DNA from: Enterobacter asburiae
GTDB taxonomy: Bacteria; Pseudomonadota; Gammaproteobacteria; Enterobacterales; Enterobacteriaceae
Direction: 5' to 3'
Length of the DNA stretch: 64,000 nt
Assembly: GCF_007035645.1 (NCBI RefSeq)
Contig: NZ_AP019632.1
Location: 806,001 to 870,000, forward strand
Of this stretch, positions 40,389-54,065 are shown in pieces (within the stretch, counting starts at the first letter, position 1; every line of letters starts with the position of its first letter). Under the pieces are notes generated by a model. It searched no databases. It was not told where the DNA came from and was given only the letters and a program-made list of their open reading frames with translations. The translations under genes and the position numbers were made by a program.

Positions 40389-40426
40389 TAAAAAAAGCCG
40401 GGACGCGCAACAGGGCGACCCGGCTT
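40389..40426 (-). terminator. ppnN terminator
   Basis: Stem gccggg/cccggc (40397-40402/40419-40424) followed on the minus strand by eight T (40389-40396). Confidence 0.82.
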
Positions 40427-40446
40427 TGATGAGATGCTGTTGAGCG

Positions 40447-41811
40447 TTATGTGCAGATTTCGTAGCAAGGAATATAGGCTGAGCCCGGCAGCTTCATGCG
40501 GTGCTGAGCGACAAAGCCCTGCAGCATGTCGTCCATGCGACGCATCATCTCCGGGTCGCCGTGGATCTTGTACGGACCGTACTGTTCAATAGCGCGGATG
40601 CCCATCTCTTTGACGTTGCCCGCCACAATCCCGGAGAAGGCACGACGCAGATCGGCAGCCAGGACTTCCACCGGCTGGTCCGGATAGAGTTTCAGGTTCG
40701 CCATATTTTCGTGCGTTGGCTCGAACGGGATCTGCAGATCCGGCGCGATACGGATTGACCAGTTAAAGCTGTACGCATCGCCGGTATCGCGACGGTTTTC
40801 TTTTACCAACGGCATCGCTTTTTTCATCTGGCGCGCCACTTCCGCGGCATCGTCAATGATGATGCGATAGTGACGACGCGCGGATTCGCCCAGCGTGTGT
40901 ACGATAAACTCGTCCAGCACGCGGAAGTAGTCGGCGCTCTCTTTTGGACCGGTCAGGATCAGCGGCAGAACCTGATCTTTGTTGGCCGGATTCATCAGAA
41001 TACCCAGCAGATAGAGCAGCTCTTCCGCTGTCCCCACGCCGCCCGGGAAGATGATAATGCCGTGGGCGATACGGACAAACGCTTCAAGACGTTTCTCGAT
41101 ATCCGGCATGATAATCAGCTCGTTAACCAGCGGGTTAGGCGGCTCAGCGGCTATGATTGACGGCTCGGTCATGCCGATAAACCGTCCCTCTTTGTAACGC
41201 TGTTGCGCGTGTCCCACTGCGGCACCTTTCATTGGCGCTTCCATCGCACCCGGACCGCAGCCGGTACAGATATTCAGCTCGCGCAGGCCAAGCTGTGTGC
41301 CCACCCGACGCGCATAAAGGTATTCGGTTTCGTTAATGGAGTGGCCGCCCCAGCAGACGACCATGTTCGGCGCTTCGCCAACGTGCAGGGCACGGGCGTT
41401 ACGCAAAATGGAGAACACCAGGTTGGTGATATGGACTGAGCTTTCCAGGTCGAGATGCTGGAAACGGCCTGCGTTGTGGATCTGCCCGTTAACAAACAGG
41501 ATGTCACGCAGCACGGCAAACAGGTTAGCCTGAAGTGAACGAATGATACGGCCGTCGACAAAAGCCTCTTCCGGCGGGTTGATGACTTCAAGCTTCACGC
41601 CACGCTCGCGGCGCAGCACGTTGATATCAAAGCTTTCGAAGCGGGACAGCAGTTCTTTACTGTTATCTGTCAGGCTTCCGGAGTTCAGTACGGCAAGTGA
41701 ACAGTTACGAAACAGTTGATAAAGATCGCTGCTGGCCGTGCGCTTAAGCATGTCCACTTCCAGCTGCGACAACATATCCATTGAGCCAAGCGGGCTAATA
41801 TGTGTAATCAA
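40447..41811 (-). CDS. ppnN: Pyrimidine/purine-5'-nucleotide nucleosidase PpnN
   Basis: Hydrolyses nucleoside monophosphates (best GMP/IMP and pyrimidine NMPs) to base plus ribose 5-phosphate, stimulated by (p)ppGpp in E. coli. It has 454 residues, same as E. coli YgdH. The LOG-family motif PGGVGTAEE is at residues 256-264, and [10 protein letters not shown] lies at 182-191. It is a single-gene unit with its own terminator. A functional link with relA in this window is through ppGpp only. Confidence 0.96.
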   Translation of the reverse strand: MITHISPLGSMDMLSQLEVDMLKRTASSDLYQLFRNCSLAVLNSGSLTDNSKELLSRFESFDINVLRRERGVKLEVINPPEEAFVDGRIIRSLQANLFAVLRDILFVNGQIHNAGRFQHLDLESSVHITNLVFSILRNARALHVGEAPNMVVCWGGHSINETEYLYARRVGTQLGLRELNICTGCGPGAMEAPMKGAAVGHAQQRYKEGRFIGMTEPSIIAAEPPNPLVNELIIMPDIEKRLEAFVRIAHGIIIFPGGVGTAEELLYLLGILMNPANKDQVLPLILTGPKESADYFRVLDEFIVHTLGESARRHYRIIIDDAAEVARQMKKAMPLVKENRRDTGDAYSFNWSIRIAPDLQIPFEPTHENMANLKLYPDQPVEVLAADLRRAFSGIVAGNVKEMGIRAIEQYGPYKIHGDPEMMRRMDDMLQGFVAQHRMKLPGSAYIPCYEICT

Positions 41812-41927
41812 GTGAGCTCCTTACGGGACGATTATCGTCTTTCCCTGTTGATTACAATAGCCCTGGCGCGTGACGTTTCACAACCTAAAGCGCGGAAGAT
41901 ACCGCGCATATTGTGAAAATATTTATA

Positions 41928-42770
41928 TTACTGACGCACCAGCCGCCCCGTTGCTGGCACAAAATCGGTGTTGGTGCGCCACGGGTTGATGTCCAGACCG
42001 CCACGGCGGGTGTAGCGCGCGTAAACGCTCAGTTTTTCTGGCTGGCAAAAACGCTGAATATCGCTAAAGATACGCTCCACGCACTGCTCGTGAAATTCGT
42101 TGTGATGGCGGAACGACACCAGGTAGCGCAGCAACTTTTCCCGGTCAATTTTCGGGCCTCGGTACTGGATCTGCACCGAACCCCAGTCCGGCTGGTGGGT
42201 GATCAGGCAGTTGGATTTCAGCAGGTGGCTGACCAGCGTCTCTTCGACCACCTTTCCGCTCGCCGCGTTTTCGAGGTAATCGGCGCTGAATTCATAATTC
42301 TCCACCTCGATATCCTGATCGTCGATGCAGGTCCCGTTGAAGTGGGCGACCGGCTGCCCTTCCAGTTCGTGCAGGCGATACAGTGAAACGCTCACCTTTC
42401 CCTGCGCGCAGGCGCTTAAATCACGTTCCAGGCTGTGCTGAACGTCGTCCCAGCTGCTGAATTTTGTCTGGTTAAAACTGTTGAGATAGAGCTTAAAGCT
42501 TTTGGATTCCACGAGATTAACGCTGGCGTAATCCAGCTCAACGTGGCCCACCGCCACCTGCGGCAGACCGCGCGCGTTAAGCCACGAGAGTTCGTACAGC
42601 GTCCAGATGTCACCGCCGACAAACGGCAAGGCATCCGCATGCAGGCCCAGAGGATCGCGGTTCAGGCTGCGCGGCACGCCCTGCAGCAGGCTTGCATCGT
42701 AGGTATCGCGGTAATCGGTCGATTTCCCCAGCGTTAAGCCGGTTAACGCCTGATGATTTTCGTAAGACAT
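41928..42770 (-). CDS. queF: NADPH-dependent 7-cyano-7-deazaguanine reductase QueF
   Basis: Reduces preQ0 to preQ1 in queuosine biosynthesis. It has 280 residues, the long two-domain (YqcD) form. Catalytic C188 and D195 lie in [18 protein letters not shown]; the substrate-binding motif ESKSFKLY is at 88-95. Divergent from syd. Confidence 0.96.
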   Translation of the reverse strand: MSYENHQALTGLTLGKSTDYRDTYDASLLQGVPRSLNRDPLGLHADALPFVGGDIWTLYELSWLNARGLPQVAVGHVELDYASVNLVESKSFKLYLNSFNQTKFSSWDDVQHSLERDLSACAQGKVSVSLYRLHELEGQPVAHFNGTCIDDQDIEVENYEFSADYLENAASGKVVEETLVSHLLKSNCLITHQPDWGSVQIQYRGPKIDREKLLRYLVSFRHHNEFHEQCVERIFSDIQRFCQPEKLSVYARYTRRGGLDINPWRTNTDFVPATGRLVRQ

Positions 42771-42839
42771 GTTTCATAGCCACTTTACAGGTACACTTAT
42801 GGCCTGAGTTTATCCTGTCTGACAAGAAGAGAGAAATCG

Positions 42840-43385
42840 GTGGACATCGAAACTGCAAATGCCCTCACTGCCTTCACGACCCGCTATTGCGACGCATGGC
42901 ATGAAAAGGACCAGACATGGCCGCAAAGTGCTGATTTGTATGGCGTACCTTCGCCGTGCATTATCTCTTCAGTCGACGATTACGTTATCTGGCAGCCAAA
43001 ACCTTTCGACGGCGAGCAAAATGTAAATGCGGTTGAGCGGGCAATGGACATTGTGGTACAACCAGCAGTTCATGCGTTTTATACCACGCAGTTCGCAGGG
43101 GATATGCCTGCGCGCTTTGCTGATATCACGCTGACGCTGTTGCAGACCTGGAGCGAAGACGATCTGCAGCGTGTTCAGGAAAACCTGATTGGTCACCTGG
43201 TCACGCAAAAACGCCTGAAGCTTTCTCCGACGCTCTTTATTGCCACGCTGGACAGCGAACTGGACGTTATCTCCGTCTGTAATCTGTCAGGTGAAGTGGT
43301 TAAAGAGACTATCGGCACCCGCAATCGCGAGACTCTCGCCCCCTCTCTTGCGGATTTCCTTACCCGACTTGAGCCACTTCTGTAA
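42840..43385 (+). CDS. syd: SecY-interacting protein Syd
   Basis: Peripheral protein that binds SecY and may monitor translocon integrity. It has 181 residues with a GTG start at 42840, giving the same length as E. coli. The C-terminal [16 protein letters not shown] is conserved. Directly upstream of the csrB regulatory region. Confidence 0.94.
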   Translation: MDIETANALTAFTTRYCDAWHEKDQTWPQSADLYGVPSPCIISSVDDYVIWQPKPFDGEQNVNAVERAMDIVVQPAVHAFYTTQFAGDMPARFADITLTLLQTWSEDDLQRVQENLIGHLVTQKRLKLSPTLFIATLDSELDVISVCNLSGEVVKETIGTRNRETLAPSLADFLTRLEPLL

Positions 43386-43404
43386 TCCATGATGCTATAG
43401 CCCG

Positions 43405-43422
43405 TGTGAGAGATCTCTTACA
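43405..43422. promoter_or_regulatory. UvrY (SirA) binding site of csrB
   Basis: Near-perfect palindrome TGTGAGAGATCTCTTACA, the known UvrY/SirA box, centred about 180 bases 5' of the CsrB start, which is where it lies in E. coli. A second half-like copy tgtgagagatcgctga follows from 43429. Confidence 0.88.
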
Positions 43423-43537
43423 ACGTTTGTGAGAGATCGCTGAAGATTCAGTATTACCTCATTTAATTCAGATTAATATCACTCTATTTTTCAACGAATT
43501 ACTTGTTCATCGTATTGTTTTTAGGGATTTCTTACGG

Positions 43538-43566
43538 CTTACAACCCAGAAAGGGTGGGTTGTAAG
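43538..43566. repeat. 11-bp inverted repeat upstream of csrB
   Basis: Perfect arms cttacaaccca (43538-43548) and tgggttgtaag (43556-43566) around gaaaggg, at about -57 to -29 of csrB. Its outer bases (cttac/gtaag) resemble half of the UvrY box. Function unknown. Confidence 0.6.
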
Positions 43567-43594
43567 ACGAAGCGGAATAGCGGATTCTATTTCT

Positions 43595-43957
43595 GTCGAC
43601 AGGACGCCGACACGAGAAACGAACATCAGGATGATGGCGTTTCTTACACAGGACTCGTCAGGATGGCGCTTCAGGAAGGCTTCAGGATGAAGCGAAGTGG
43701 ATAACGCAGGATGCGTAAGGGACACCTCCAGGAAGGAGAACGAGAGCCGGTCAGGATGGTCGGTGGGTCAGGAAGGCCAGGACGTTTCAGGATGAGACAA
43801 ACACGTCAGGAAGATGTGTGCAGGATGCATCGGCTTACGGATGACCAGGCCTTCGGGCGTCAGGAAAAGTTGTCACGGATGAGCAGGGAGCACGAATTGT
43901 AGCTGGAATGCTGCGAAACGAACCGGGAGCACTGTTTTTACAGTGCTCCCTTTTTTT
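43595..43957 (+). ncRNA. csrB: CsrA-sequestering small RNA CsrB
   Basis: About 363 nt (E. coli 369). It begins gtcgacagg as in E. coli and ends with the terminator stem gggagcactgt/acagtgctccc (43925-43935/43940-43950) plus seven T. By eye there are about 23 GGA motifs, most as caGGA in predicted hairpin loops, each a potential CsrA site. It lies between syd and yqcC as in E. coli and is controlled by BarA-UvrY; barA is in this window at 51249-54008. ORFs through it are artefacts of the repeat composition. Confidence 0.97.
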
Positions 43958-44015
43958 ATTTCTGCCTTCCGCAATGCTATGCTGCGCGCCGTTCACTTTT
44001 TCAGTTGAGGTTACT

Positions 44016-44345
44016 ATGACGCAACACGATAGCGTTCGTGCTCAGTTGCACGCCATCGAAGCCCTTTTGCGCCAACATCAGCTGTGGCAGGAGACCGCGC
44101 CGCAGCCAGAAGCGTTCGCGAGCACTCAGCCCTTCTGCCTGGATACGCTGGCCCCGTTTGAATGGCTGCAGTGGGTGTTAATTCCGCGCATGCACGCCCT
44201 GCTTGAGGGCGGTCACCCGCTTCCGCAGGCGTTTGCGGTCTCTCCCTACTATGAAATGGCGCTCGAGGCGACGCACCCGGCGCGCGACGTGATGCTGGTC
44301 GAACTGGAAAAACTGGATGCCCTGTTTGCCGGTGAAGATGCATGA
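44016..44345 (+). CDS. yqcC: YqcC family protein
   Basis: Cytosolic protein of unknown function, 109 residues, same length as E. coli. The start at 44016 (MTQHDSVRAQ) has gttgagg upstream; the longer reading from 43908 runs into the csrB terminator and is rejected. The conserved core is FEWLQWVLIPRMHALL. It overlaps truC by 4 bp, so a role in or near tRNA modification is possible but unproven. Confidence 0.92.
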   Translation: MTQHDSVRAQLHAIEALLRQHQLWQETAPQPEAFASTQPFCLDTLAPFEWLQWVLIPRMHALLEGGHPLPQAFAVSPYYEMALEATHPARDVMLVELEKLDALFAGEDA

Positions 44346-45118
44346 CGCTTGAGATCCTCTATCAGGACGAGTGGCTGGTGGCGGTGAATAAACCGTCAGG
44401 CTGGCTGGTACACCGCAGCTGGCTCGATCGCGATGAGAAAGTGGTGGTGATGCAGACCGTTCGCGACCAGATTGGTCAGCATGTTTTTACCGCCCATCGC
44501 CTCGACAGGCCGACCTCCGGCGTGCTGCTGATGGGGCTTTCCAGCGAGGCGGGGCGTCTGCTGTCACAGCAGTTTGAACAGCATCAGATGCAAAAGCGCT
44601 ACCACGCGATCGTGCGCGGCTGGCTGACTGAAGCCGCCACGCTGGATTATCCGCTGGTGGAGGAGCTGGACAAAATCGCCGATAAATTTGCCCGCGATGA
44701 CAAAGGTTCGCAGCCCGCAGTAACGGACTATCGCGGCATGGCGACGACCGAAATGCCGGTTGCAACCAGCAAATTCCCGACCACACGCTACAGCCTGGTT
44801 GAGCTTTTGCCTAAAACCGGGCGTAAGCACCAGCTGCGACGCCATCTTGCGCACCTGCGCCATCCGATTATTGGCGACAGCAAACACGGTGATTTGCGCC
44901 AGAACCGCAGTGCAGCCGAACACTTTGGCTGCCATCGTCTGATGCTGCACGCCAGCGAGCTGAGCCTGACGCACCCGTTTACCGGCGAACCGCTGACTAT
45001 CCGTGCGGGGCTGGACGACGTCTGGATGCAGGCGCTGTCACAGTTTGGCTGGCTGGGACAACTCCCCGAAAATGAAAGGGTTGAGTTTGTATCGGGCAAC
45101 GTTCAGGATGAACGGTAA
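44342..45118 (+). CDS. truC: tRNA pseudouridine-65 synthase TruC
   Basis: RluA-family pseudouridine synthase for U65 of certain tRNAs. It has 258 residues. The catalytic aspartate is D55 in HRLDRPTSG (52-60); the C-terminal motif LLPKTGRKHQLRRHL is conserved. Operon with yqcC by ATGA overlap, and yqcA starts 24 bp later. Confidence 0.95.
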   Translation: MTLEILYQDEWLVAVNKPSGWLVHRSWLDRDEKVVVMQTVRDQIGQHVFTAHRLDRPTSGVLLMGLSSEAGRLLSQQFEQHQMQKRYHAIVRGWLTEAATLDYPLVEELDKIADKFARDDKGSQPAVTDYRGMATTEMPVATSKFPTTRYSLVELLPKTGRKHQLRRHLAHLRHPIIGDSKHGDLRQNRSAAEHFGCHRLMLHASELSLTHPFTGEPLTIRAGLDDVWMQALSQFGWLGQLPENERVEFVSGNVQDER

Positions 45119-45142
45119 ACGCATTCATTATGGGAAAATATC

Positions 45143-45592
45143 ATGGCTGAAGTAGGCATTTTTGTCGGCACAATGTACGGCAACTCGCTGCTGGTAGCGG
45201 AAGAGGCTGAGGCAATACTCGCCAGCCAGGGCCATAAAGCTACGGTCTATGAAGACCCGGAACTGGCAGACTGGGAAAAGTATAAAGATAAATACATTCT
45301 GGTGGTGACCTCCACCACCGGGCAGGGCGATCTGCCGGACAGCATCGTGCCGCTGTTTCAGGGCATTAAAGACCAGCTTGGCTATCAGCCGGACGTGCAC
45401 TACGGCATCATTGCTCTGGGCGACAGCTCTTACGCCAACTTCTGCGGCGGCGGCAAGCAGTTCGATGCGCTCCTGCAGGAGCAGAGCGCCCAGCGCGTCG
45501 GCGAGATGCTGCTGATTGATGCCGGGGAGCATCCTGAGCCCGAAAGCGAATCGAACCCGTGGGTGGAGCACTGGGCAACTCTCCTTAAATAG
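45143..45592 (+). CDS. yqcA: Flavodoxin YqcA
   Basis: Short-chain flavodoxin, 149 residues. The FMN phosphate loop GTMYGNS is at residues 9-15, and the second loop [11 protein letters not shown] follows. Electron carrier with no assigned partner; a link to RNA modification is suggested only by its place after truC. Confidence 0.94.
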   Translation: MAEVGIFVGTMYGNSLLVAEEAEAILASQGHKATVYEDPELADWEKYKDKYILVVTSTTGQGDLPDSIVPLFQGIKDQLGYQPDVHYGIIALGDSSYANFCGGGKQFDALLQEQSAQRVGEMLLIDAGEHPEPESESNPWVEHWATLLK

Positions 45593-45597
45593 TTATC

Positions 45598-45629
45598 CAG
45601 GCCGGGTAAGGCATAGCCGCCACCCGGCG
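45598..45629. repeat. REP element after yqcA
   Basis: caggccgggtaaggcatagccgccacccggcg palindrome, 5 bp past the yqcA stop. The remaining 258 bp up to gudP contain no gene; they presumably hold the gudP promoter, but no clear CRP or CdaR site was recognised. Confidence 0.8.
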
Positions 45630-45887
45630 ATACACCCCGCTCCAAACGCCAAATCCGTGAACCACCTTCCATTCCCCTGGGCTTATGCCATAAACAACCT
45701 CTCATACACCCTTTAATACTGTGTTTCTGCACGGTGAGGTGATGAGGCACTCCTTCATATACTTTTCCGGTCACTATAAAACGGCGTCAGGCCGTACCAA
45801 AACGACAAAACACCAATCTCATTCTGATTACCCTACCGGTGCTGTACAGAATGAACCAGGCGAAAGCTATGTTTCAGGAGTGCAACA

Positions 45888-47243
45888 ATGAGTACATTAA
45901 GCCACGCAGCGAGCAGCGCTGAAAAGCGCACTAATGCCCGCTACTGGATAGTGGTGATGCTGTTTATCGTCACATCCTTTAACTATGGTGACCGCGCCAC
46001 GCTGTCGATTGCCGGTTCGGAAATGGCAAAAGATATCGGCCTTGATCCGGTGGGCATGGGTTACGTTTTCTCCGCATTCTCATGGGCCTACGTCATCGGG
46101 CAAATTCCTGGCGGCTGGCTGCTGGACCGTTTTGGATCTAAACGCGTCTATTTCTGGTCCATCTTTATCTGGTCGATGTTTACCCTGTTGCAGGGTTTCG
46201 TCGATATCTTCAGCGGCTTCGGCATTATCGTGGCGCTCTTCACGCTGCGCTTCCTGGTAGGCTTAGCGGAAGCACCTTCCTTCCCGGGGAACAGCCGCAT
46301 TGTCGCTGCCTGGTTCCCGGCGCAGGAGAGGGGAACGGCGGTGGCGATTTTCAACTCCGCACAGTACTTCGCGACGGTGATCTTCGCGCCAATCATGGGC
46401 TGGCTGACGCATGAGGTGGGCTGGTCGCACGTCTTCTTCTTCATGGGCGGGCTTGGGATCGTCATCAGCTTCGTCTGGCTGAAAGTGATCCACGAACCCA
46501 ATCAGCATCCTGGCGTGAACAAAAAAGAGCTGGAGTACATCGCGGAAGGCGGCGCGCTGATCAATATGGATCAGAAATCCGCAAAAGCAAAAGTTCCGTT
46601 CAGCCAGAAATGGGCGCAGATCAAGCAGCTCGTCGGCTCGCGCATGATGATCGGTATCTATCTGGGCCAGTACTGTATTAACGCCTTAACCTACTTCTTC
46701 ATCACCTGGTTCCCGGTATACCTGGTGCAGGCACGCGGCATGTCGATTCTGAAAGCGGGATTTGTCGCGTCGGTCCCGGCAATCTGCGGCTTCGTCGGCG
46801 GCGTGCTCGGCGGAGTGATTTCCGACTGGCTGATGCGCCGCACGGGGTCACTGAACATCGCGCGTAAAACCCCGATTGTGCTCGGCATGCTGCTCTCCAT
46901 GACCATGGTGTTCTGTAACTACGTCAGCGCCGAATGGATGATTATCGGCTTTATGGCGATGGCCTTCTTCGGCAAAGGCATTGGCGCGCTGGGCTGGGCG
47001 GTGATGGCGGATACGGCGCCGAAAGAGATCAGCGGCCTGAGCGGCGGCCTGTTCAACATGTTCGGCAATATCTCCGGGATTGTTACGCCCATCGCTATCG
47101 GCTACATCGTCGGCACCACCGGCTCTTTCAACGGTGCGCTAATCTACGTAGGTGTGCATGCGCTGGTGGCGGTGCTGAGTTACCTGGTGCTGGTTGGGGA
47201 TATCAAACGCGTCGAACTTAAACCTGTTGCGGAGCGTGGATGA
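45888..47243 (+). CDS. gudP: D-glucarate transporter GudP
   Basis: MFS (anion:cation symporter family) importer of D-glucarate and galactarate. It has 451 residues with twelve hydrophobic segments and the N-terminal motif [13 protein letters not shown]. The Shine-Dalgarno caggag is 8 bases before the ATG. First gene of the glucarate cluster; it overlaps gudX by one to four bases. Confidence 0.96.
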   Translation: MSTLSHAASSAEKRTNARYWIVVMLFIVTSFNYGDRATLSIAGSEMAKDIGLDPVGMGYVFSAFSWAYVIGQIPGGWLLDRFGSKRVYFWSIFIWSMFTLLQGFVDIFSGFGIIVALFTLRFLVGLAEAPSFPGNSRIVAAWFPAQERGTAVAIFNSAQYFATVIFAPIMGWLTHEVGWSHVFFFMGGLGIVISFVWLKVIHEPNQHPGVNKKELEYIAEGGALINMDQKSAKAKVPFSQKWAQIKQLVGSRMMIGIYLGQYCINALTYFFITWFPVYLVQARGMSILKAGFVASVPAICGFVGGVLGGVISDWLMRRTGSLNIARKTPIVLGMLLSMTMVFCNYVSAEWMIIGFMAMAFFGKGIGALGWAVMADTAPKEISGLSGGLFNMFGNISGIVTPIAIGYIVGTTGSFNGALIYVGVHALVAVLSYLVLVGDIKRVELKPVAERG

Positions 47244-48583
47244 TGACAACGCAATCGAGCCCAATCGTTACGGAGATGAAGGTTATTCCGGTGGCCGGGC
47301 AGGACAGCATGCTGCTCAATATCGGCGGGGCGCATAACGCCTGGTTTACCCGTAATATCGTCGTGCTGAAAGACAGCTCAGGGAATACCGGCGTGGGCGA
47401 AGCCCCGGGCGGAGAGGTGATTTACCAGACGCTGGTCGATGCCATTCCGCAGGTGGTGGGCCAGGAGGTCGCCCGTCTGAACAAGGTGGTTCAGCGGGTG
47501 CATAAGGGCAATCAGTCGGCAGACTTTGATACGTTCGGTAAAGGGGCCTGGACGTTCGAACTGCGGGTCAACGCGGTCGCCGCGCTGGAAGCCGCCCTGC
47601 TCGATTTACTGGGTAAGGCGCTCAATGTTCCGGTTTGCGAGCTGCTGGGACCCGGCAAACAGCGTGATGCGGTCACCGTGCTGGGCTATCTGTTCTACGT
47701 TGGCGATCGCAATAAGACCGATCTCCCCTATCTGGCTCGATCCACGGGCGATCACGACTGGTATCGCCTGCGCCACCAGGAAGCGTTCTCCAGCGACGCG
47801 GTAGTGCGTCTGGCCGAGGCGGCGCAGGATCGCTACGGCTTTAAGGATTTCAAGCTGAAGGGTGGCGTGCTGCCCGGCGAGCAGGAGATTGATACGGCCC
47901 GGGCGCTGAAAAAACGCTTTGCTGATGCGCGGATCACCGTCGATCCCAACGGCGCCTGGCTGCTGGAGGAAGCGATTAGCCTGTGCAAAGGGCTGGAGGA
48001 TGTCCTGACCTATGCGGAAGACCCCTGTGGCGCCGAGCAGGGCTTCTCGGGCCGTGAAGTCATGGCCGAGTTTCGTCGCGCTACCGGGCTGCCTGTCGCG
48101 ACCAATATGATCGCCACCAACTGGCGTGAAATGGGTCATGCGGTGATGCTGAACGCCGTCGACATTCCGCTGGCGGACCCTCACTTCTGGACGCTTTCAG
48201 GTGCAGTGCGCGTGGCGCAGCTGTGCGATGACTGGGGGCTGACCTGGGGCTGTCACTCGAACAACCACTTTGATATTTCGCTGGCGATGTTTACCCACGT
48301 TGGCGCTGCGGCGCCGGGTAACCCGACCGCCATCGATACCCACTGGATTTGGCAGGAAGGGGAAGCCCGCCTGACGAAAAATCCGCTGGAAATCATCAAC
48401 GGCAAGATTGCCGTACCGGATGCGCCGGGCCTGGGCGTGGAGATTGACTGGGATCAGATCCATAAAGCCCATGAGGCGTATAAAAAGCTACCGGGCGGCG
48501 CGCGTAACGACGCGGGCCCGATGCAGTACCTGATCCCCGGCTGGACATTTGACCGTAAGCGCCCTGTTTTCGGACGTCACTGA
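47243..48583 (+). CDS. gudX: Glucarate dehydratase-related protein GudX
   Basis: Enolase-superfamily paralogue of GudD, 446 residues; the E. coli protein dehydrates glucarate and idarate only weakly. The ATG at 47243 shares a base with the gudP stop and gives the E. coli length; ATG 47240 is an alternative. The metal/acid-base motifs FKLKGG, DPNGAW and CHSNNHFD are present. It shares long identical blocks with GudD, for example [20 protein letters not shown], showing tandem duplication. Its true substrate remains uncertain. Confidence 0.95.
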   Translation: MTTQSSPIVTEMKVIPVAGQDSMLLNIGGAHNAWFTRNIVVLKDSSGNTGVGEAPGGEVIYQTLVDAIPQVVGQEVARLNKVVQRVHKGNQSADFDTFGKGAWTFELRVNAVAALEAALLDLLGKALNVPVCELLGPGKQRDAVTVLGYLFYVGDRNKTDLPYLARSTGDHDWYRLRHQEAFSSDAVVRLAEAAQDRYGFKDFKLKGGVLPGEQEIDTARALKKRFADARITVDPNGAWLLEEAISLCKGLEDVLTYAEDPCGAEQGFSGREVMAEFRRATGLPVATNMIATNWREMGHAVMLNAVDIPLADPHFWTLSGAVRVAQLCDDWGLTWGCHSNNHFDISLAMFTHVGAAAPGNPTAIDTHWIWQEGEARLTKNPLEIINGKIAVPDAPGLGVEIDWDQIHKAHEAYKKLPGGARNDAGPMQYLIPGWTFDRKRPVFGRH

Positions 48584-48598
48584 TAAAAGGATTGAACG

Positions 48599-49936
48599 AT
48601 GAGTACTTTTTCTACCCCTGTAGTTACCGCCATGCAGATCGTTCCGGTTGCGGGCCATGACAGCATGCTGATGAACCTGAGCGGCGCGCATGCGCCATTC
48701 TTCACCCGCAATATTGTCATTATCAAAGACAATTCCGGGCATACGGGCGTGGGCGAAATTCCGGGCGGGGAGAAGATCCGCCAGACGCTGGAAGATGCCA
48801 TTCCACTGGTGGTGGGCAAAACGCTGGGTGAGTATAAAAATGTCCTCAACACCGTGCGTAACACCTTTGCCGATCGCGATGCCGGAGGGCGTGGCCTGCA
48901 GACTTTCGATCTGCGCACCACCATTCACGTGGTGACCGGGATTGAATCCGCGATGCTGGATCTGCTGGGTCAGCATCTGGGCGTTAACGTTGCGTCGCTG
49001 TTGGGCGAGGGGCAGCAGCGCAGCGAAGTGGAAATGCTGGGCTATCTGTTCTTTGTCGGCAACCGCAGGCTGACGCCATTGCCTTATCAGAGCCAGCCGG
49101 ATGAACAATGCGACTGGTACCGACTTCGCCACGACGAGGCGATGACCCCGGATGCGGTGGTGCGCCTGGCGGAAGCCGCGTACGAAAAATATGGCTTTAA
49201 TGATTTCAAACTGAAGGGCGGCGTGCTTGCCGGTGAGGAAGAGGCGGAAGCCGTCACCGCGCTGGCAAAACGTTTCCCGCAGGCGCGCGTGACGCTGGAT
49301 CCGAACGGCGCGTGGTCGCTTAATGAAGCGATCAAAATTGGCAAGCAGCTGAAAGGCGTTCTGGCGTATGCGGAAGATCCGTGTGGGGCTGAGCAAGGCT
49401 TCTCAGGACGTGAAGTCATGGCGGAATTTCGCCGCGCAACGGGGCTGCCGACCGCGACCAATATGATTGCCACCGACTGGCGTCAGATGGGACACACCCT
49501 GTCATTGCAGTCTGTCGACATTCCGCTGGCGGACCCGCACTTCTGGACGATGCAGGGGTCGGTGCGCGTGGCGCAAATGTGTCACGAGTTTGGCCTGACC
49601 TGGGGCTCGCACTCCAACAACCACTTCGACGTGTCGCTGGCGATGTTCACGCACGTTGCCGCCGCCGCGCCGGGCACGATTACCGCTATCGACACGCACT
49701 GGATCTGGCAGGAAGGTAATCAGCGTCTGACTAAGCAGCCGTTTGAGATCAAAGGTGGCATGGTGCAGGTGCCTTCCACGCCGGGGCTGGGGGTTGAGCT
49801 GGATATGGACCAGGTCATGAAAGCCCATGAGCTGTATCAAAAACACGGTCTGGGCGCCCGTGACGACGCCATGGCGATGCAGTATCTGATCCCCGACTGG
49901 ACATTCGACAATAAACGCCCGTGCATGGTACGATAA
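48599..49936 (+). CDS. gudD: D-glucarate dehydratase
   Basis: Converts D-glucarate (and L-idarate) to 5-keto-4-deoxy-D-glucarate. It has 445 residues (E. coli 446). Enolase-superfamily motifs FKLKGG (acid-base lysines), DPNGAW and SHSNNHFD (catalytic histidine) are intact. It lies 15 bp after gudX with its own ribosome-binding site. A hairpin terminator separates it from the glycerate kinase. Confidence 0.97.
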   Translation: MSTFSTPVVTAMQIVPVAGHDSMLMNLSGAHAPFFTRNIVIIKDNSGHTGVGEIPGGEKIRQTLEDAIPLVVGKTLGEYKNVLNTVRNTFADRDAGGRGLQTFDLRTTIHVVTGIESAMLDLLGQHLGVNVASLLGEGQQRSEVEMLGYLFFVGNRRLTPLPYQSQPDEQCDWYRLRHDEAMTPDAVVRLAEAAYEKYGFNDFKLKGGVLAGEEEAEAVTALAKRFPQARVTLDPNGAWSLNEAIKIGKQLKGVLAYAEDPCGAEQGFSGREVMAEFRRATGLPTATNMIATDWRQMGHTLSLQSVDIPLADPHFWTMQGSVRVAQMCHEFGLTWGSHSNNHFDVSLAMFTHVAAAAPGTITAIDTHWIWQEGNQRLTKQPFEIKGGMVQVPSTPGLGVELDMDQVMKAHELYQKHGLGARDDAMAMQYLIPDWTFDNKRPCMVR

Positions 49937-49945
49937 ACGCATTGG

Positions 49946-49969
49946 GACCGCTCCCACAAGCGGTCTTTT
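49946..49969 (+). terminator. Hairpin terminator between gudD and glycerate kinase
   Basis: Seven-pair stem gaccgct/agcggtc (49946-49952/49959-49965) with loop cccaca and four T. Short T-run, so read-through into the kinase is possible. Confidence 0.65.
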
Positions 49970-50013
49970 ACGTGGTGTATGCTTAACGTAACGACTATGC
50001 GTAAGGATGGCTT

Positions 50014-51153
50014 ATGAAAATTGTTATCGCACCGGACTCGTATAAGGAAAGTTTGAGTGCGCTTGAGGTTGCGACAGCGATAGAACGTGGTTTTCGCGAG
50101 ATCTTTCCCGAGGCGGTTTACGTCAAGCTGCCGGTCGCGGACGGTGGCGAAGGGACGGTTGAGGCGATGATCGCGGCAACACAGGGACGCATTGTGCATG
50201 TTCCGGTGACCGGCCCGCTGGGTGAGCGCGTGGAAGGGTTTTATGGCTTATCCGGTGACGAGCAGAGTGCCTTTATTGAAATGGCGGCGGCAAGCGGCCT
50301 GGAGCTGGTCGTTCCTTCGCAGCGTAATCCCCTGAAAACCACCTCGTGGGGCACGGGCGAACTTATTCGTCACGCGCTGGACGCGGGCGTTAAGCATATC
50401 ATCATCGGCATTGGCGGCAGCGCCACCAATGACGGCGGAGCAGGGATGGTGCAGGCGTTGGGGGCAAAGCTGCTGGACGACAGCGGGCAGCCCCTTGGGC
50501 AGGGCGGGGGCGAGCTGGGAAAACTTGCGCGTATCGACCTGAGCGGGCTGGACAGACGTCTGGCGGAGTGCCGGATAGAGGTCGCCTGTGATGTGACGAA
50601 TCCGCTCACCGGAAAGGATGGCGCGTCAGCCGTATTTGGCCCGCAAAAGGGAGCCACACCCGAGATGATCGTTACCCTGGACAACGCGCTGGCGCAGTAT
50701 GCGAGAGTCATTGCCCGGGATCTGGATATCGACGTGCTAAACCTTGCTGGCGGCGGCGCGGCGGGTGGCATGGGGGCCGCGCTGTACGCCTTTTGCGGCG
50801 CGGAGCTGCGCCAGGGCATTGAGATAGTGACCGATGCGCTACACCTGGCCGACCAGGTGGCCGATGCGGATCTGGTGATCACGGGAGAAGGCCGCATCGA
50901 CAGCCAGACGATCCACGGCAAAGTCCCGGTGGGCGTGGCGAAAGTGGCGAAACGCTTTAACAAACCCGTCATCGGCATTGCAGGCAGCCTGACGGCGGAC
51001 GTTGGCGTGGTACACGATCACGGCATTGATGCGGTGTTTAGCGTGATCTACACCATCTGCTCGCTGGAGGATGCGCTGGAAAATGCCAGCGAGAACGTCA
51101 GGATGGCCGCCAGGAATATCGCGGCGGTGCTGAAAGTGGGGCAGGGAATGTAG
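50014..51153 (+). CDS. garK: Glycerate 2-kinase (GarK/GlxK family)
   Basis: Phosphorylates D-glycerate to 2-phosphoglycerate, the last step of glucarate/galactarate use. It has 379 residues. The family start [16 protein letters not shown] is present, with [28 protein letters not shown] and the C-terminal [16 protein letters not shown]. In K-12 the kinase genes lie elsewhere (garPLRK and the allantoin cluster) and gudD is followed by barA; here the kinase is placed at the end of the gud cluster. Whether it is GarK or GlxK by descent cannot be told by eye; the symbol is tentative. Confidence 0.88.
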   Translation: MKIVIAPDSYKESLSALEVATAIERGFREIFPEAVYVKLPVADGGEGTVEAMIAATQGRIVHVPVTGPLGERVEGFYGLSGDEQSAFIEMAAASGLELVVPSQRNPLKTTSWGTGELIRHALDAGVKHIIIGIGGSATNDGGAGMVQALGAKLLDDSGQPLGQGGGELGKLARIDLSGLDRRLAECRIEVACDVTNPLTGKDGASAVFGPQKGATPEMIVTLDNALAQYARVIARDLDIDVLNLAGGGAAGGMGAALYAFCGAELRQGIEIVTDALHLADQVADADLVITGEGRIDSQTIHGKVPVGVAKVAKRFNKPVIGIAGSLTADVGVVHDHGIDAVFSVIYTICSLEDALENASENVRMAARNIAAVLKVGQGM

Positions 51154-51155
51154 TT

Positions 51156-51203
51156 CTCCCTCTCCCTGTGGGAGAGGGGCGGGGTGAGGGCATCAGGCCG
51201 CAC
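51156..51203 (-). repeat. Dispersed 48-bp intergenic repeat, copy 2 (inverted)
   Basis: Reverse complement of the element at 4903-4950 with one difference in 48 bases. It starts 3 bp after the glycerate kinase stop. Confidence 0.8.
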
Positions 51204-51210
51204 CCGCAAT

Positions 51211-51241
51211 TGTAGGCCCGGTAAGCTTAGCGCCACCGGGC
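51211..51241. repeat. REP element between glycerate kinase and barA
   Basis: tgtaggcccggtaagcttagcgccaccgggc palindrome, directly after the 48-bp repeat and 8 bp before the barA stop. Two different repeat families are thus stacked between convergent genes. Confidence 0.8.
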
Positions 51242-51248
51242 TTTTACC

Positions 51249-54008
<2,760 letters not shown>

Positions 54009-54065
54009 GGCGTTCCGTTATGGGACAATTAAGATAATTATGTTTATGTGAGAAAAATCTCGGCG

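Noticed and set aside
40154..40468. 104-residue minus-strand frame upstream of sdaC
   Set aside because: It starts inside ppnN and reads through the ppnN terminator; no ribosome-binding site.
43507..43902. Two short ORFs across the csrB promoter and gene
   Set aside because: They overlap csrB and its promoter and have no homology-like features.
43595..43957. Regularly spaced cagga repeats resembling a CRISPR or satellite array
   Set aside because: Units are short and uneven, and the whole aligns with CsrB; the repeats are CsrA-binding GGA motifs.
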